The notes under the pieces: generated by a model
Databases searched by the model: none
Told to the model about the DNA's origin: nothing
What the model saw: only the letters and a program-made list of their open reading frames with translations
Program-made: the position numbers and the translations under genes
DNA from: Prinia subflava
Lineage: Eukaryota > Chordata > Aves > Passeriformes > Cisticolidae
Reading direction: 5' to 3'
NCBI RefSeq assembly: GCF_021018805.1
Contig: NC_086247.1
Span: 136,193,602 to 136,257,601, forward strand
Length of the DNA: 64,000 nt
Shown here: positions 13,601-25,510 of the stretch, piece by piece
Numbering within the stretch: position 1 is the first letter of the stretch
Layout: the number at the start of each line of letters is the position of its first letter

Positions 13601-16411
13601 CAGCTTCAAGATCCCCTAGCACATGCTTGGTGATAGCTCCCTGTGCCCATGCTATTGCAACCAATGCTTCCTCAGCTCTAACTCTGCCTTGCTTGTGCTG
13701 GGCAGAGGAACACATTCACAGCTTCTGCAGAGGAGGGAATGCAGGTTTTAGCACCCTGTCTGAAGCAATGGCTTGGATTTTCATGTCAGCTCTGCAACAT
13801 GTTCAGAGTGAGAGACTTCAATAACCTTTGTGCCTGTAGCTGAGACACTGAGGGGAACGAAGGTTTTTACATAAAGCAGCCCTGCACAGGAGAGATGAAG
13901 GTGTGTGTGTATGGGGAGACTTACAAACTGTGTGCACAGTCCCCCAAAAGAAATGCTTTTGGCAGAGCATGCACTGATGGTGAGTTCTGATCTGTTTCTG
14001 TTTCTGAGCCATTTGTTTTAATAGATAAATATTGCTCACCCCCAAAATACTGGCTTCAGTATAAGAAAGCACATGGAGAAGATAAGTACCTTCAATGAAT
14101 ACAGCTGCTTTCCTATGATCATTCCTACGATCATTACCTATGGCTTTATTTTTGTCATACACATTCTCATACCTTTATTACTATTTCAAACCAATGATAG
14201 GTCTGGGGACTGTATTATGTAACTCACCTAATCTGTTACCTGTAGACATGAACATCAGCATCTGTAATTACTTCCTCAGTAATTACACTGTTATTGATGA
14301 CTTTTTCTGAGGTATTTGTGCCTGTACGATACCTCTCCAGAATCTCTTTTGCACCTTGGTTTAGGGCTGTGACAAATATGAATGACCTGAGTTATGGTTA
14401 TCTGTATTTATCAGTAAGCATATTTAAAATACCAATTACTGAATTTAGAAATTAATTAAGCAAGCATAAATATTACAGTTTTAAAGGTTATTCACTTGTT
14501 GCTTGTATACATTTAATTGTGCTACATTTTTGCAATAAATACAAGAGGAATTATAGATGTAATTGATCCTGGTATGCATTTGGATCAGGTTTGTTGCAGA
14601 CAAGATGGGTGGTGCTGTTGAAGAAGAGCAACTACATAACTTCTGCTGGGAACTTGACATGAGTGCAATAGAGTTTGAACTGAAAAGCAACATTGTGCCT
14701 ATTGGAAAAATCAAAAGAGGGACATTCTATCACAGAGCTTTACTCTTCAAGGTACATTGTCATTTATTTTACAACATAACGTTGTTAAATGGATAATCTA
14801 CACTAAAGTATATTTGCATCAGTATAATACAGTATTTATATCCATCTAAAATTTTTTGTATACAGTTTCATAATTTTTCAACAGCAAGAGTTGATTTCCC
14901 AGTGAATGAAAGCCAACATCACTTCTTTCTGTAAACATTCTTGTTGTCACTAAATTGTCTTAACTGATATCAGCAGAACACTTGATAAATGGCAGAAAGC
15001 CAAAGTATTTGATTTGGAGTCAAAACATTTTACATTTTCTGTAAACTGTAAAATATTGAATTATGCAGCTTCCTTCTTTTTCCATGCTGCAAATATAAAC
15101 TTGTTGGGACAATTTTTATTTGGTATCTATCCAGTATTCTGTGATAGTATGTAACAGCTTCTGTGTCCTAATTTCTTAGAAGAAACTGGGAAGTTTTAAT
15201 TCTTCTTTCTTCATATGAAGATATACTGGTGCAGCCTGGTTATCTGTCCCATCCTTTTTCTTTGGCTGGATTTTTCCCTTTCTTGAATGGAAAGAAACAG
15301 AGAAACAAGGGCCTAGCACATTAAGCAGGAAGGACCTAGGAAAGAGTACACAGGAGAAAGAGTACAACCCTAAATTTATGGTATCCATAGGGAAAGAAAT
15401 TTTACAGCTTATTTTATGACATTCTGAGGGTGTAACTTAATTATGCTTCACTGTCCTAAGAAACTTTTTAGGGATAGGCTATCTCTCTTAAAGCCCCAGC
15501 ACTCTCAGCAATGGCTATCCATGTCCATTTGTAACAAGTTAAAAATCTTCCAGGATTTCATTCCTTCACAGCAGATGTGTGTTGAAAAAGCAGTTTGGTG
15601 GCTGGAAACCATTATAGGTGTGTCTGTGACAGAGGAAAGGCAGGTGTTTCATCTAGCAGACACTTGCCTCGCATTTCATTGCTTCCCACATTTCCAGGGC
15701 TGAAAAGCAAGGAGTGTGCTTCAGAGTGAAGCAACAACCCTAAACTTACACTGATAAAAATGTTACATTTTTACACTTAGTATTTCATACTATATGTGTG
15801 CAGTGTGCCTACACCTCATTGCTTGAATAGACTTCAAAATGTTCTTCAGCAGTTAATCTTCCAAGTAGAAAAAAACCATTGCTGGGTACTGTGGGTGTTG
15901 CACTTCATTTGAGATCTGAAGGACTGGCTAGTAAACAAACAAATCAGTGTTTGAAAAGAGTAAAAATGAATGTTTTTCACGTTGTGCTTAGGCTATGTGG
16001 GAAATAATGTTTAAAAGTCTACACTTTCTACGCAAAACCAACAATAGAGGTTTGAAGTTTGGAACATTTGAGAAATTTATAAAGTCTGTTTCAAGAAAGC
16101 TCTAGGCCTTTCAGGTGTTTGTTTTGTTTTTAAGCATCACAAGGCCTCACTGTATATCACAGAAGCTACATGAATGAACTGCAATTAACTACTTTTTCTT
16201 CCTTTTTTAGGTGATAGCAGACAGAATTGGCATTGGCTGTAGTTTAGTTCGTGGCAAGTATTACAGAGCTTGGAATGAAGTTAAATTGGTTGAATATTCT
16301 CCCAAAGGGCTTCTGCTTCCTCCTCAAGGGTATATTGTAGATGTAATGTGTAAACCAGGCTGTTTGCTAAAACAAGGAACTGCAAAGGCTGATCGATACA
16401 AATTTATTTAA
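1515..16411 (+). CDS. ARMC3: ARMC3, 3' part: last six coding exons (partial gene, 5' end outside window)
   Basis: Armadillo repeat-containing protein 3, a cilia/sperm-flagellum-associated protein. The exons are 1515-1683, 2536-2636, 6710-6778, 12018-12215, 14589-14751 and 16211-16411. All have GT/AG borders and their phases join without a stop, giving about 300 C-terminal residues. The first exon carries the conserved stretch [10 protein letters not shown]...YLSSSNII that follows the armadillo repeats. Exon four is Lys/Glu-rich ([12 protein letters not shown]), a low-complexity linker. The last two exons form an EDR1-like domain (as in plant CTR1/EDR1 kinases), with [18 protein letters not shown] and [18 protein letters not shown]. 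The protein ends in DRYKFI. The armadillo repeats themselves lie upstream of the window. Identity is supported by family resemblance and by synteny with MSRB2 and PTF1A. Nothing suggests a pseudogene. Confidence 0.93.
2536..2636 (+). CDS. ARMC3: ARMC3 coding exon
   Basis: The acceptor is TTCTTGTAG before 2536 and the donor is gtgagt at 2637. It reads [20 protein letters not shown]... to ...NAKPQE plus two bases. It joins in phase to the preceding exon (phase 0) and the next one (phase 2). Confidence 0.88.
2637..3549 (+). other. ARMC3 intron, unique part before the CR1
   Basis: AT-rich intron with a short mixed tetranucleotide/dinucleotide stretch (CTAT/CATA/CA) at about 2727-2760. No other feature is seen. 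Confidence 0.5.
3550..6525 (+). mobile_element. CR1 non-LTR retrotransposon, near 3-kb decayed copy in an ARMC3 intron
   Basis: The copy lies in sense orientation. An endonuclease-like segment at 3787-4206 keeps ISETWWDGS, the YRPG and [13 protein letters not shown] motifs. Reverse-transcriptase remnants at about 4980-5450 keep [17 protein letters not shown] and DPRNYRPV. The segments are in different frames with stops, so the ORF is inactive. The 3' UTR ends at about 6504-6525 in tandem ATTCTGTT/ATTCTGTG motifs, the diagnostic CR1 tail. The 5' boundary is approximate. At about 3 kb it is longer than most CR1 copies, which are usually heavily 5'-truncated. Confidence 0.92.
6710..6778 (+). CDS. 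ARMC3: ARMC3 short coding exon
   Basis: The acceptor is CTGTTTCAG and the donor gtatgg. This 69-bp exon reads (N)[20 protein letters not shown] and onwards and ends in phase 2. It joins exactly to the exon at 12018, giving ...[13 protein letters not shown]. The serine/arginine-rich linker is poorly conserved in the family, so the call rests mainly on splice signals and phase. Confidence 0.8.
6779..12017 (+). other. Large ARMC3 intron (5.2 kb)
   Basis: AT-rich intronic DNA with no recognisable repeat family or conserved exon. A short open segment at 11199-11250 with plausible splice signals was examined and set aside because its phase does not fit. Confidence 0.5.
12018..12215 (+). CDS. ARMC3: ARMC3 coding exon, Lys/Glu-rich linker
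   Basis: The acceptor is TCTATGTAAG and the donor gtgagt at 12216. It encodes [14 protein letters not shown], then a Trp/Pro-containing stretch ([13 protein letters not shown]) and [11 protein letters not shown], which leads into the EDR1-like domain. The open frame runs upstream into the intron as far as 11761, but the acceptor and phase fit place the exon start at 12018. Confidence 0.88.
12216..14588 (+). other. ARMC3 intron with a GC-richer unclassified patch
   Basis: Mostly AT-rich. About 13305-13830 is clearly richer in GC than its flanks and open in several frames, but shows no motif I can name. It may be an old transposon insertion. Confidence 0.4.
14589..14751 (+). CDS. ARMC3: ARMC3 coding exon, first half of EDR1-like domain
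   Basis: The acceptor is TTGGATCAG and the donor gtacat. It reads (Q)[20 protein letters not shown]... to ...[18 protein letters not shown] and ends in phase 0. The FYHRALLFK signature is strongly conserved in EDR1-type domains. Confidence 0.95.
14752..16210 (+). other. Last ARMC3 intron
   Basis: AT-rich intron of 1459 bp. I see no feature beyond the terminal pyrimidine tract CTTCCTTTTTTAG. Confidence 0.5.
16211..16411 (+). CDS. ARMC3: ARMC3 last coding exon with stop
   Basis: The acceptor is CCTTTTTTAG. It encodes [20 protein letters not shown] and continues through [13 protein letters not shown] to the terminal ADRYKFI, with TAA at 16409-16411. It completes the EDR1-like domain. Confidence 0.96.
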   Translation: MIADRIGIGCSLVRGKYYRAWNEVKLVEYSPKGLLLPPQGYIVDVMCKPGCLLKQGTAKADRYKFI

Positions 16412-16433
16412 TCACCTTGATGAATTTCACCAA

Positions 16434-16439
16434 AATAAA
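16434..16439 (+). terminator. ARMC3 polyadenylation signal AATAAA
   Basis: A canonical AATAAA lies 23 bases after the ARMC3 stop codon. It would give a very short 3' UTR of roughly 40-50 nt, so longer alternative ends are possible. Confidence 0.6.
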
Positions 16440-16771
16440 TATTTTAAATATGTTTGCAGTGCTGTATTTATGAAACATGAGGGGGTTCATATCCAGCTAT
16501 CAAAAAGAAGCATATCTGGTATGTTATCTTAAAGGTTTAGTTGAGTGTGGTTTTGGTATCTAGCTTAGTGTTTAGAAATGTTGTTAATTTTTTTGTACTA
16601 TTTTAAGACTAAATTGCAAAACTACAGATTAAAATTTGGTAATCAATAGTATTTGGTGTGTGCAAACATTAAATGCTTATTAAATAGGTTAAATTCCAAT
16701 ACAGCATATTCTCTCTCTCTCTTTTTTTTTTTTTTTTTTTTTTTAGGTTTTTTTTTTAGGTTTTTTTTTTT

Positions 16772-16806
<35 letters not shown>

Positions 16807-19800
16807 TTTTTTTTTTAGTTTTTTTTTAGTTTTCCTTCAAATACCATGCACATATATAGGAATTTCACAAAACAAGAGAATGTGACATCTGATGAAATAA
16901 CACCTAAAAACAACTGGACAATTTTTGTGTGAAATAATCCAAGAACTGAGAATTAGAACTACAATAACAGTATACTTTCACCCTCTGTAGAAAAAAGTCC
17001 CATTTTATTTCTTAGAACTTGGCAGAGTTAATATTTACTGATAATAGGATACTCTGGATGAAAGTAAATACTGTTTGTCCTGGCACAGGAAAGACAGATG
17101 ATTGGTAAGTGAGTGCTTGTGATCTGTTTAAGTTCCTTATTTTTGACTTGAAGATAAAATGGATTCTGAGAAGGCAGCAGTTTTAGCCAGGGAGTTTTTA
17201 TTTCTTGCAGCCTTGGGTAATGTGGTGTTGCTGAAGAGTGGTGGTGCTTTTAAGAGAGGTAAAATACTGGCTAGAACACTCTGGTAAACACTTCCTGGTG
17301 AAACTGTCAGGAATGTACTGGAGTATTTCAGAGAGCACCACTATCAATTGAGTTCACGGTGGAATACTATGAGAATGTACTGTACAGCAGGTAGGCCAGT
17401 GCAGGCAATGTTGTACAGAACTGAATTTCAGAAGACCAGAACACCTACAACAAGGTATTGACTTCCTGCCTACCACAAATGTGATTAAAAAATTTGGGGT
17501 CTGTGTTCTTTTAGCTTTTTAATGTTTGTATAAGCACAGTCACTTGCTTTGACTGCTTTGGGTTGAGGAGGAGGTTTGTATCTGTTGTATTGATTACTGC
17601 TCATGAGCACGATCCCACCACTCCCTCTCCTTCCTCCTCTGACATGCAGCATGATTTCCTGGCAGCCCTTACGGGAACATTTTATCTTTATGTTGTAAAT
17701 TTGCTTATATAGCCTTGTGTTCATTTTTTTTACCTTATGTTCAGCAGTCCTCTAGCCATCAGAATAAAAAAGAAATCTGGAAACAAAATGCAGGATGTGC
17801 TGGCAGAAGTGAGAGAAGGGTGAGGACGTGTTTCTTATCATTGCTATGTAGCAGGTAGGAGACTGATGGGAAGTCATATGCTCTCACTGACAGGTATGAT
17901 TTGGTATAGAAACCCACATAGAAACTTTGAAAGTCCAGTAAATTGACGTAAAATAAGAATTAATTTCCTGCTAGCTATCATTTTGTATAGTTTTCTTATC
18001 TTGGAATTTCATTATTTTGTATTGGAACCATAACATTAAAGTATGAATTACTGTGTTGGAGGAGGTCTTGAAAAGAAAGCAATTTCTGTTGTTTCTAATA
18101 AAAATTGATATTAAAAAAATAGACAAAATGCAGTTTTTCAAAATAAAAATTGGGAAATTTCTAGACATATGAGCTTATTTTACATAAAATAATTATCTAA
18201 ACAAATAAAACCAAATACTATACCCTGCATTGTATAATGCAGAATTTGTTGATCCAGAAATGTAGGATCCAAAAATTTTTTATGTCTTTCACAGTTTTGA
18301 ACTTTGTACTGTCTGAGTGCTGTCACTTCAGAATTGTAATACACTTGGATGTCAGAATTAAGATCTAGGTAGAATATAAACACTTCAATCTATAATTGTT
18401 ACTTTGAAAACTGCACTTTAGTTGTCCAGTAAGTCACGAGATGCCACACTTTTTTATTTGATGTTAATCAGGGACCTGTAGTTGTGTCCATGGCCTGGTG
18501 AAGAATTCCCCCACCCTTGATAAGAGCAGCTCAGCTCACACTCATTCCAGAACTGAATCAGAAAGCAAAATGTTTAAACATTTCTGCAGGGCTCAGCTGG
18601 GTGAATATTCCCAGGACATGCCCAGCACACATCATTTGGCTTGAGCTGTGCCTGGGGGAATTGATTGCCTACCTTCATTTAAGGAGCACATGGGGAAGGG
18701 CTCATATTTCCTTTTACATTAATAGTTCACTGGGCAGATCAGTCACACAGAAAGAGTCAGGCTTGATGCCTTCCTAAGCACAAACAAAAAGGTCTGCAGC
18801 TACCTCTTTGCAGGATCTGTTCTGGCCACTAAGCTCTCTGCATCCCTTTTTGAAGATCTGCTGTCATGAAGAAAAGAATGCAAGATTAATAGACTACAGA
18901 AACAGTAAAGTTGAGCAACCTCTTCAACTTAATATTTGGGAGTAGCAATTAGGCTTTTCTTTTGGGAAAAAATAGTCTGGGACTCCAGTACCCACTTTCA
19001 GAAATATTCTTATATTTTACTGCCTGGACATGTAAATTTCTACTGTAAAATGTAGAAACTGTACCCTGCCTAGAACAAGACCCTCATAATTAGGTGCTCT
19101 CCTGCAAGGTGAAAAGCTGTTTTAAGCAAAGGTAAGAACTGAGACAAGGTTCATTCCTCCACCACCAGGCAATGACACAGAAATGAGCCTCATGGCCAGC
19201 AGCTGTGCAGAATGAAAACCAAATGAGATGTGTTCAGCTTCTTGAAAGAGAGGGCATGTAGATGGTTATCCCAGGACAGTGATGGAGATTGAAGATCCTG
19301 ATTTGAACCAGGCACCCCCAAGTCATCCTCACTGTGGTATCTGTGCCTCTGAGAGAAGCTGAAAACTCTTTCCTCCTGTTCATAGGAACTGCCCAACTTA
19401 GTACTGACTGCAGAAATGATGAAGTGCCCTGCTCAGCTTCCTGCATGGTCTCTTCCAAGGCATCTGCAAGTGACACACCACACATGCACACACATACACA
19501 CCCTGCTGCCCTCACTACTCATTAAAAAGCATTTCGGTTTTGATTTGGCATTGAAAAGCACAATGCTTAATATACAGTGCATCTGCATATCAAGAAATAC
19601 AAATCTGGACTGCGTTGAGAAAAGGTCAGGTATTATTCCCACCTGTCTGATGAATGTGAGTCGGTAAAGCACCAGACCAAACTGATGGTGGTATCAGTGG
19701 GATTGCAAGTTCCAGTAGAGGTTTTGATATGAGAGAGTCTAATGCTTTGGCCCTGCGAACCTCTGCTTTTGCTTGTTCTGTGTATCTGGGACCACTGTGG

Positions 19801-22187
19801 CTAAGGGAGTAGTTCCAGGCTCTGTAGACAAGTTTTTGGCTGAGACCTGTTTCTGAGGGTTTTTTGATAAATACCTCGCTGCAGAAGTGGACTCTTCCCC
19901 CAGCGGGTGCTGGAGCAGTACAGATTGCAGGCAGCAGCAGTACCAGCTCTTCCATGCTTCTTCTCTATTGCCCTTAATCCCTGAGCAGCTGGAACACTGA
20001 GGTTAACTTACATTTGGTTTATCTTTATGCTAGCAGGGAAAAACTGCAGTGTCATTTATAGATTTGAGACATTTCAAATAGTTTCTGATTACCCACTGCT
20101 AACTAGAGCATTGACAGGACATCGCTCCCTCAAACCATGCACTCCAGTGCATGTAGAAATTGAAATTAACTCTTCCTCCAGGAAATCTCTGTTGCTGATT
20201 AACTCTAGATCCTGAAAAGAATCCAGAGCTCTCAGAAAAAAATACATATTTATTTTCAGATCCAAGAGGAACTTTTTTCTGTTACTTTTCTCACTGAACT
20301 TGTCTTCAGAGAAAAACAAATCTTTTATTAGTAAACGTGGGCTTTGAATGGTGACATATTATTTCATCTCCAGCTTCTTTGTTTGGATCTTCACTTCTTC
20401 TACTACATGATTCATTTCTCTGTAAATCCAACTCATTATTGACACAGAGTGTCAGAATGGAAACTGCAGAGACAGTAGTCATTTACTGGCCAGCGTGTCA
20501 ACTTAGTTAAGATAGAAAAGTGCACTGAAACATTTATTATATTCGTAGCCCCCTTGCTGGTTTATACAAGGGTCTTCTTCCCAACAACTCTTTGGCACTA
20601 CCTGATTTCCTTCAGAAGACTGACAAAAAAGAAAAAATATCCCCACGTAATTAAAAGCCCAAACACATTGCAACAAAGTAGAAGAAGAAAGCATAAGAAT
20701 GGACAGACGGGCTCAAGCCCAGAAGTCTATCCAAGCAAGTAACCCATCTCCAACAATGGTCAGTATAGAAAAATTAAAGAGCATGGCTCAAATACATTTC
20801 TGCATTTCCAGACTACTCTGCTAGGTTCAGCACTTCACAACTGAGGGGATTTCTGTGTGTCAAGGGATTTGATAACACATTTACACAGAGGTAAAACACA
20901 GCACAGATACAACCACCCACCGGCACTTCCAGTACACAAATCCTCTAATGCCACAGCTGTGCCACTGCACCTCCTCTCCTCCCAGGCAGCTGAACCCCTT
21001 CCCAAATGGCACAGAGGGAAACAACCAAAGGGTTCTGCTCTAGCACTGCCTGTGGCCTTCACTACAACTGTGTGTATGGGGCATGATATTTCAGTCACAA
21101 GAACTGCTACTACAGCAGACCTTTGCAGATAAATTAACAGCTCTTTAGCCCTCTTAATGAGCTTATTATTTTTCTATTACACAAGCACTGTCTCTGACAC
21201 ATATTAGCAATAGTGGAATAACTTGATCTGGCCTTCCTTGTCCACTGTCACCCAGGCAGAATTTAGAATTCATGTACAGGTAGAGAATGCACAGGAATGA
21301 GTGAAACACAGTGGGGAAGACACATACACATATATACACACACATGTCTTTGACCTATAGAAATGTTATTTGTAGGACATGGAAGAAATTGGAGTATTGG
21401 AGACTGTAAGGAGCTAGTAAAAGATTTTCTTTCATGAAGAGTGAGCTTATTTGCATGGTAATGAACCAGCTAGTTCTTCCAGCTCATTGATGTTTCACTG
21501 ATATGCTAAAATGCTATCTACGGAAGCCTTGTACAAAGCATGATAGAAGCCAGTTCTTACTTGAAGTTGGATAGATGTTGGGGGGGATACAGCAAGATGA
21601 GAAGAGCGATCATATCAAAGTAGGCAGCAGATCCTGTTGCTCTTGCAGCTCTTTGTCCAGGCTACACCCACCTACTCAAATGCTGTCCACAGCCAGCTCT
21701 CCTCATGCTGGTCCTAGTTTGCAAGTGAGCACAGCAGACCCTGTCTTCCAGCAGACCAAATGCTTGGGCTCCACAGGATCTCTTTGCTTATTTTAGAATA
21801 AGAGATGAAAAAAGCTCTTCAGCAAGAGCTGTTCACTTCTGGTTTTCACTCCCTCATCCATGCTGCATAAAAGTAACAAAACTCTCCCTAGGCTCCACAG
21901 TGTGCAACAGCTTTCCTTTTTGTGGTGCCAGTGTTGTGCAAGTTTGCTGTAAAACATGGTGCCAAGTCCTTGTGAAGCAGAAACTTCACCAAAATCACCT
22001 CGTTCTTTTGTTGCAAATAAGGTTGAGCTAACCACCCAACCAGAGACCTCTGTGCATGCTGCTCCCATGGCTTGCAGTCTTGCTGTTCCCCATTTCTTCG
22101 TTGCTTTCTCTTGATGTTTCCAGGAGACATCCCTAGATTGTCTTACTGTGCCTGATACTCATCTCTTGTATTTTCTTATCTACATCC
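16440..22187. other. Intergenic DNA downstream of ARMC3
   Basis: Apart from the T-rich tract at 16722-16831, nothing recognisable is seen: no conserved coding segment and no clear CR1 or LTR signature. Confidence 0.45.
16722..16831. repeat. T-rich low-complexity tract
   Basis: Long T runs are separated by TAGG and TAG, following a CTCTCTCT run, about 310 bp after the ARMC3 stop. The repeated T(n)TAGG pattern suggests local duplication by slippage. Confidence 0.85.
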
Positions 22188-22876
22188 TGTTGTGGTTTAA
22201 CGTCAGCCATCAGCCCTACACGGCCTCTCATGTACTCCTCCTCCTGTAAGTGGGGGGAGAGAATCAGAAAATTCAGTGTAATAGGTAAAACAAAAGCTAC
22301 ACAAAGCAACACTAGGAATTCATTTGCCACTTCCCATGGCCAGGCAAGTATTCAGCCATCCCCAGGAAACAGGGCTGCATCACGTGTTAGCAGTGACTGA
22401 CTCGGTAAGACAAACAGAGTCACAGAACCAACTGGATTGGAAAAGACCTCTGAGACCACTGAGTCCAACCTTTGACCAGACACCACCAAGTCAGTTAGAC
22501 CATGGTTCTAAGTACCATGTCCAGTCTTTTCTGAACACTGCAGAGAGTAGACCTCCACAAACACCATAAAGGACAGCACTCAGAATGTCCTCCCCCTTCC
22601 TTCTTCTCCCCCCAGATGCTGTGTGCTATGGAATATCCCTCTGGTCACTTGGGGTCAGTGCCCTGGCTCTGTCCCCTCACAGGTTCTTGTGCAACCCCAG
22701 TCCCCCAGTCCACTCACAGGTGCAGTAAGGAGCAGAAAATGCCTTAGTGATGTGTAAGAGCTGCTCAGCAATAAAAAACACATCCCAGAGTTATCAAGAA
22801 TGTTTCCAGCACAAAACCAAAACACAGCCCCATACCAGCTGCTGTGAAGTAAATTAACTCTATCCCATTCAGCACA
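22188..22876 (-). mobile_element. Degraded avian endogenous-retrovirus LTR, split by a nested CR1
   Basis: On the + strand the element starts TGTTGTGGTTTAA at 22188 and ends near AGCACA at 22876. Together these match a common avian LTR type in reverse orientation. Recognisable internal parts include the GGAATATCCCTCTGGTCA stretch (about 22630), the CAGCAATAA region (about 22767) and GCCCCATACCAGCTGCTGTG (about 22827). The part expected to carry the TATA box is shortened. No internal retroviral genes adjoin it, so it reads as a solo LTR. Family assignment is from memory of avian repeats and was not searched. Confidence 0.65.
22415..22572 (-). mobile_element. CR1 3' fragment nested inside the LTR
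   Basis: It begins GAGTCACAGAACCAACTGG and continues GGAAAAGACCTCTGAGACCA, the reverse complement of a CR1 3' end. It stops near CCATAAAGGACAG, after which the LTR sequence resumes. It is 5'-truncated, as usual for CR1. Confidence 0.75.
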
Positions 22877-23797
22877 CCTTTTTCTGCAGAACAGCAGTGC
22901 TTCCTAGTTATAAGAAGGATTTGAACAAAACCCACAACAACACTATAGCATGTTTTTAATTCCTTTTTAGTATGAGCTCCTCTGAACAAGGTGCTTTTAG
23001 TGACACAGTCTGAAAGAAGATTCCTTAAAGGCCAGGTGTCAAAAAGATATTAAAGAGTCAAAAGGCTTTTCAAAATGTCAAGTCATTAGTTTTAATTGGC
23101 ATTAGGGAACATATTATGAAAGACTGAAGGTCTGCTCAGTGTCCCAAGATATAACAGATGTTGGTAATGATACCTAATTTCCAAAGTTGGAGAATTCTCT
23201 GACAAATGGACACTCTTAAAACACAGTTTATCTGTGGTAGATCATACAGAAGAATCACATGCTGTGAGTGCCAGTTTCTTTTCATTATACTATTTTTTGC
23301 TGCAGACTTCTAATGTAAGGGGGTTTAATCCTAGATCCACCTGCTATTAATGAGAGCTGCATTACCAAAGAGAGAACTAGGTGACTAAATGCTGGCTCCT
23401 AGGTATAAATATGTGCAAAAAAGTCAGGGACTGTAAGTCCAAATATTGGGCTATTCAGGTACTGAATTTCTCCAGGAACTCCCAATGACAAGACAGTATC
23501 AGGAACTGACAGAGATTTGGACTTTGCAGCACTGGGCCAAATTTCATGTTGGGTCTAAGTAGCTCACTCCAGTTTCCACAAGCCAAGAGCTGTGTGGCAT
23601 GTGGTACAGGTCTAAAACACAAATAACATGAAATGCAGAGTGAGCTCAGGATGCAGCGTTCCATGTGCCAAGGATCACACTGGTACAATGCTCAGGGCAC
23701 CTTTTTCAGAGCAAAACCTCTGGTCAGAAATCTGGAGTTATTTACACAGGGATTAGTCTGTAGTGTTTGTTACCATGGGATAGAGGAGGGATGGAGT
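22877..23797. other. Intergenic, nothing recognised
   Basis: AT-rich sequence without a feature I can support. Confidence 0.4.
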
Positions 23798-24003
23798 CAC
23801 AGAAACATAGAATCATAGAATGGTTTGAATTAGGAGGGCTCCTAAAGATCATCTCATTCCAACCCCCACAGTGGGAAGTGACACCTTCCACTATACCAAG
23901 TTGTCCCAAGCCCCATCCAGCCTGACCTTGGACACTTTCAGGCATGGGACATCCACAGCTTCTCAGGGGAATCTTCCTGTGCCTCATCCAGGGGCTGCCA
24001 CTG
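23798..24003 (-). mobile_element. CR1 3'-end fragment
   Basis: It starts with CATAGAATCATAGAATGGTT, the reverse complement of the CR1 3' terminus. The reverse-complemented CR1 3' region follows (CCAACCCCCACAGTGGG, AGCCCCATCCAGCCTGACC). About 200 bp remain. Confidence 0.88.
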
Positions 24004-25400
24004 ATTCAGTGCATTGTTGCCATTTGCTGTGTATTTGCTGACCACAGAAATTCAGTTGTAAAGAGTAGCACAGGTTTCAGTTAGGTCCATGCTCAGTTTT
24101 GATACTGAAATACTGCTGAACATTAGCTATGGTGGGAAGGTATCTTTGCTTGGCACTCAGAAATTAAAGCAATTCACTAACAAATGGGCTAACAATACCT
24201 GGCCTACCAGCTTTTTTTTCTTGCTAGATGAATGGCAGTACAGTGTAGAAATAAGAGGTCCATGTGAAACCTAGAGGCTTCTCTGATCCTTTCTACCCTC
24301 TTCCTACAAAGTAGATATGGACAAAAACATTTACCACAGCAGCACTGACTCAGTACCCTCTGCCTTTTAAAAAGTTCCTCACCTAAGGTTCCCACATAAG
24401 TAGGCTGTCCCCACAGATCTGGCCAGATTTTGTATCACATGAAGCTGGAGAAGTTTTTGCTCAGCTCGGAGTTGCTCAGATAGATCCTGGGAAAGAAACC
24501 CCAACTCCTGTTCCAGTGAGAGCAGGACGTGCTGGACCAGACTGCCACCCAGCACTTCATTTTCATGAAATGGAAAACTAGCTCATGCCTTGAGAACAGA
24601 ATGCTAGTTTTTCCAACAAAAATAAATCTTGGGGAGCTCATCTAAGGGAAAAGGAAAGAAGATTCATAACTTCATTTACATGAATCCCAAATTTAAAATT
24701 ACATCTAAGATTAATGAGTGGGAAGAAAACTTGTTCTAGTAAGCCCCATTCCTCAGTAATTCCCGTTTGCTGGGAAAAAGGCAAACTGTTATCAAGGAAG
24801 TCACTCTATGGAAGAGAGCCATTTTCCCAATCAGAGTGTGAAGTATGCCCTACTCTTAAATCATTTATATTTTACTTTTTTATGATGCAATCATGAATTA
24901 GCTTTTTCTGTATTTGTAATGAGAGAATAGAACAGATGGTCAGGGCTTAGTTCAGGGTGATAAATCCATTAAGAAAACCTACAGAAAGTTGTTGCTATGG
25001 CAGTTGTTGCCAAATAAGTGTTCATTCAATTTTCTCTTCAGGCTTTGGGTACTGTGTGGAAGAACCATCTCAGTTTTTCACTACCTTGGGATAAAAGGGA
25101 TAAGAAATCACACACAAATTTGTGAAATGTATTGTTGCTGTCTTTATGGCTCAAGGAACTTGGATGGTGTGATATGGGGGATGCACAGAGCAATGCAGGG
25201 AAATAAACTGGATTTGTTCCTTCCCAATAGCTGCCCCTGAAGATATACATACTCCATACCAGACTGCATGTCTACTTTTAGCTGAATCAATGGCTCAATT
25301 GCAGAGTTGAGTTTTCTGTCAAGGAATGATTGCAAACTACCCATTTAACTTTGAATTCATGCCTTCACTTGTTATGCAAGGAATTTCTCAAAGCATTTAG
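24004..25400. other. Intergenic, nothing recognised
   Basis: No gene, repeat family or conserved motif is seen. Confidence 0.4.
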
Positions 25401-25483
25401 AATCCTGGAATAATTTATACTGGGCAGAACCTATGGAGGGCGTTTGGTCTAATCCAACTCACAGCATTTGACACAGTGGATCA

Positions 25484-25510
25484 AACCCGTAGATCTCTTC
25501 CACCTGGAAC
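25484..25510 (+). mobile_element. Likely CR1 3' tail remnant leading into the pentanucleotide array
   Basis: GATCTCTTCCACCTGGAAC directly before the array resembles the last bases of a CR1 3' UTR (typically ...CCTTCCAACC...ATTCTATG). The array then begins in frame with ATTCT. The remnant is short, so the call is tentative. Confidence 0.5.

Noticed and set aside
13305..13830. GC-richer, multi-frame-open segment in an ARMC3 intron as a gene or retrocopy.
   Set aside because: No family resemblance, no poly(A) and no splice structure. Left as unclassified sequence.
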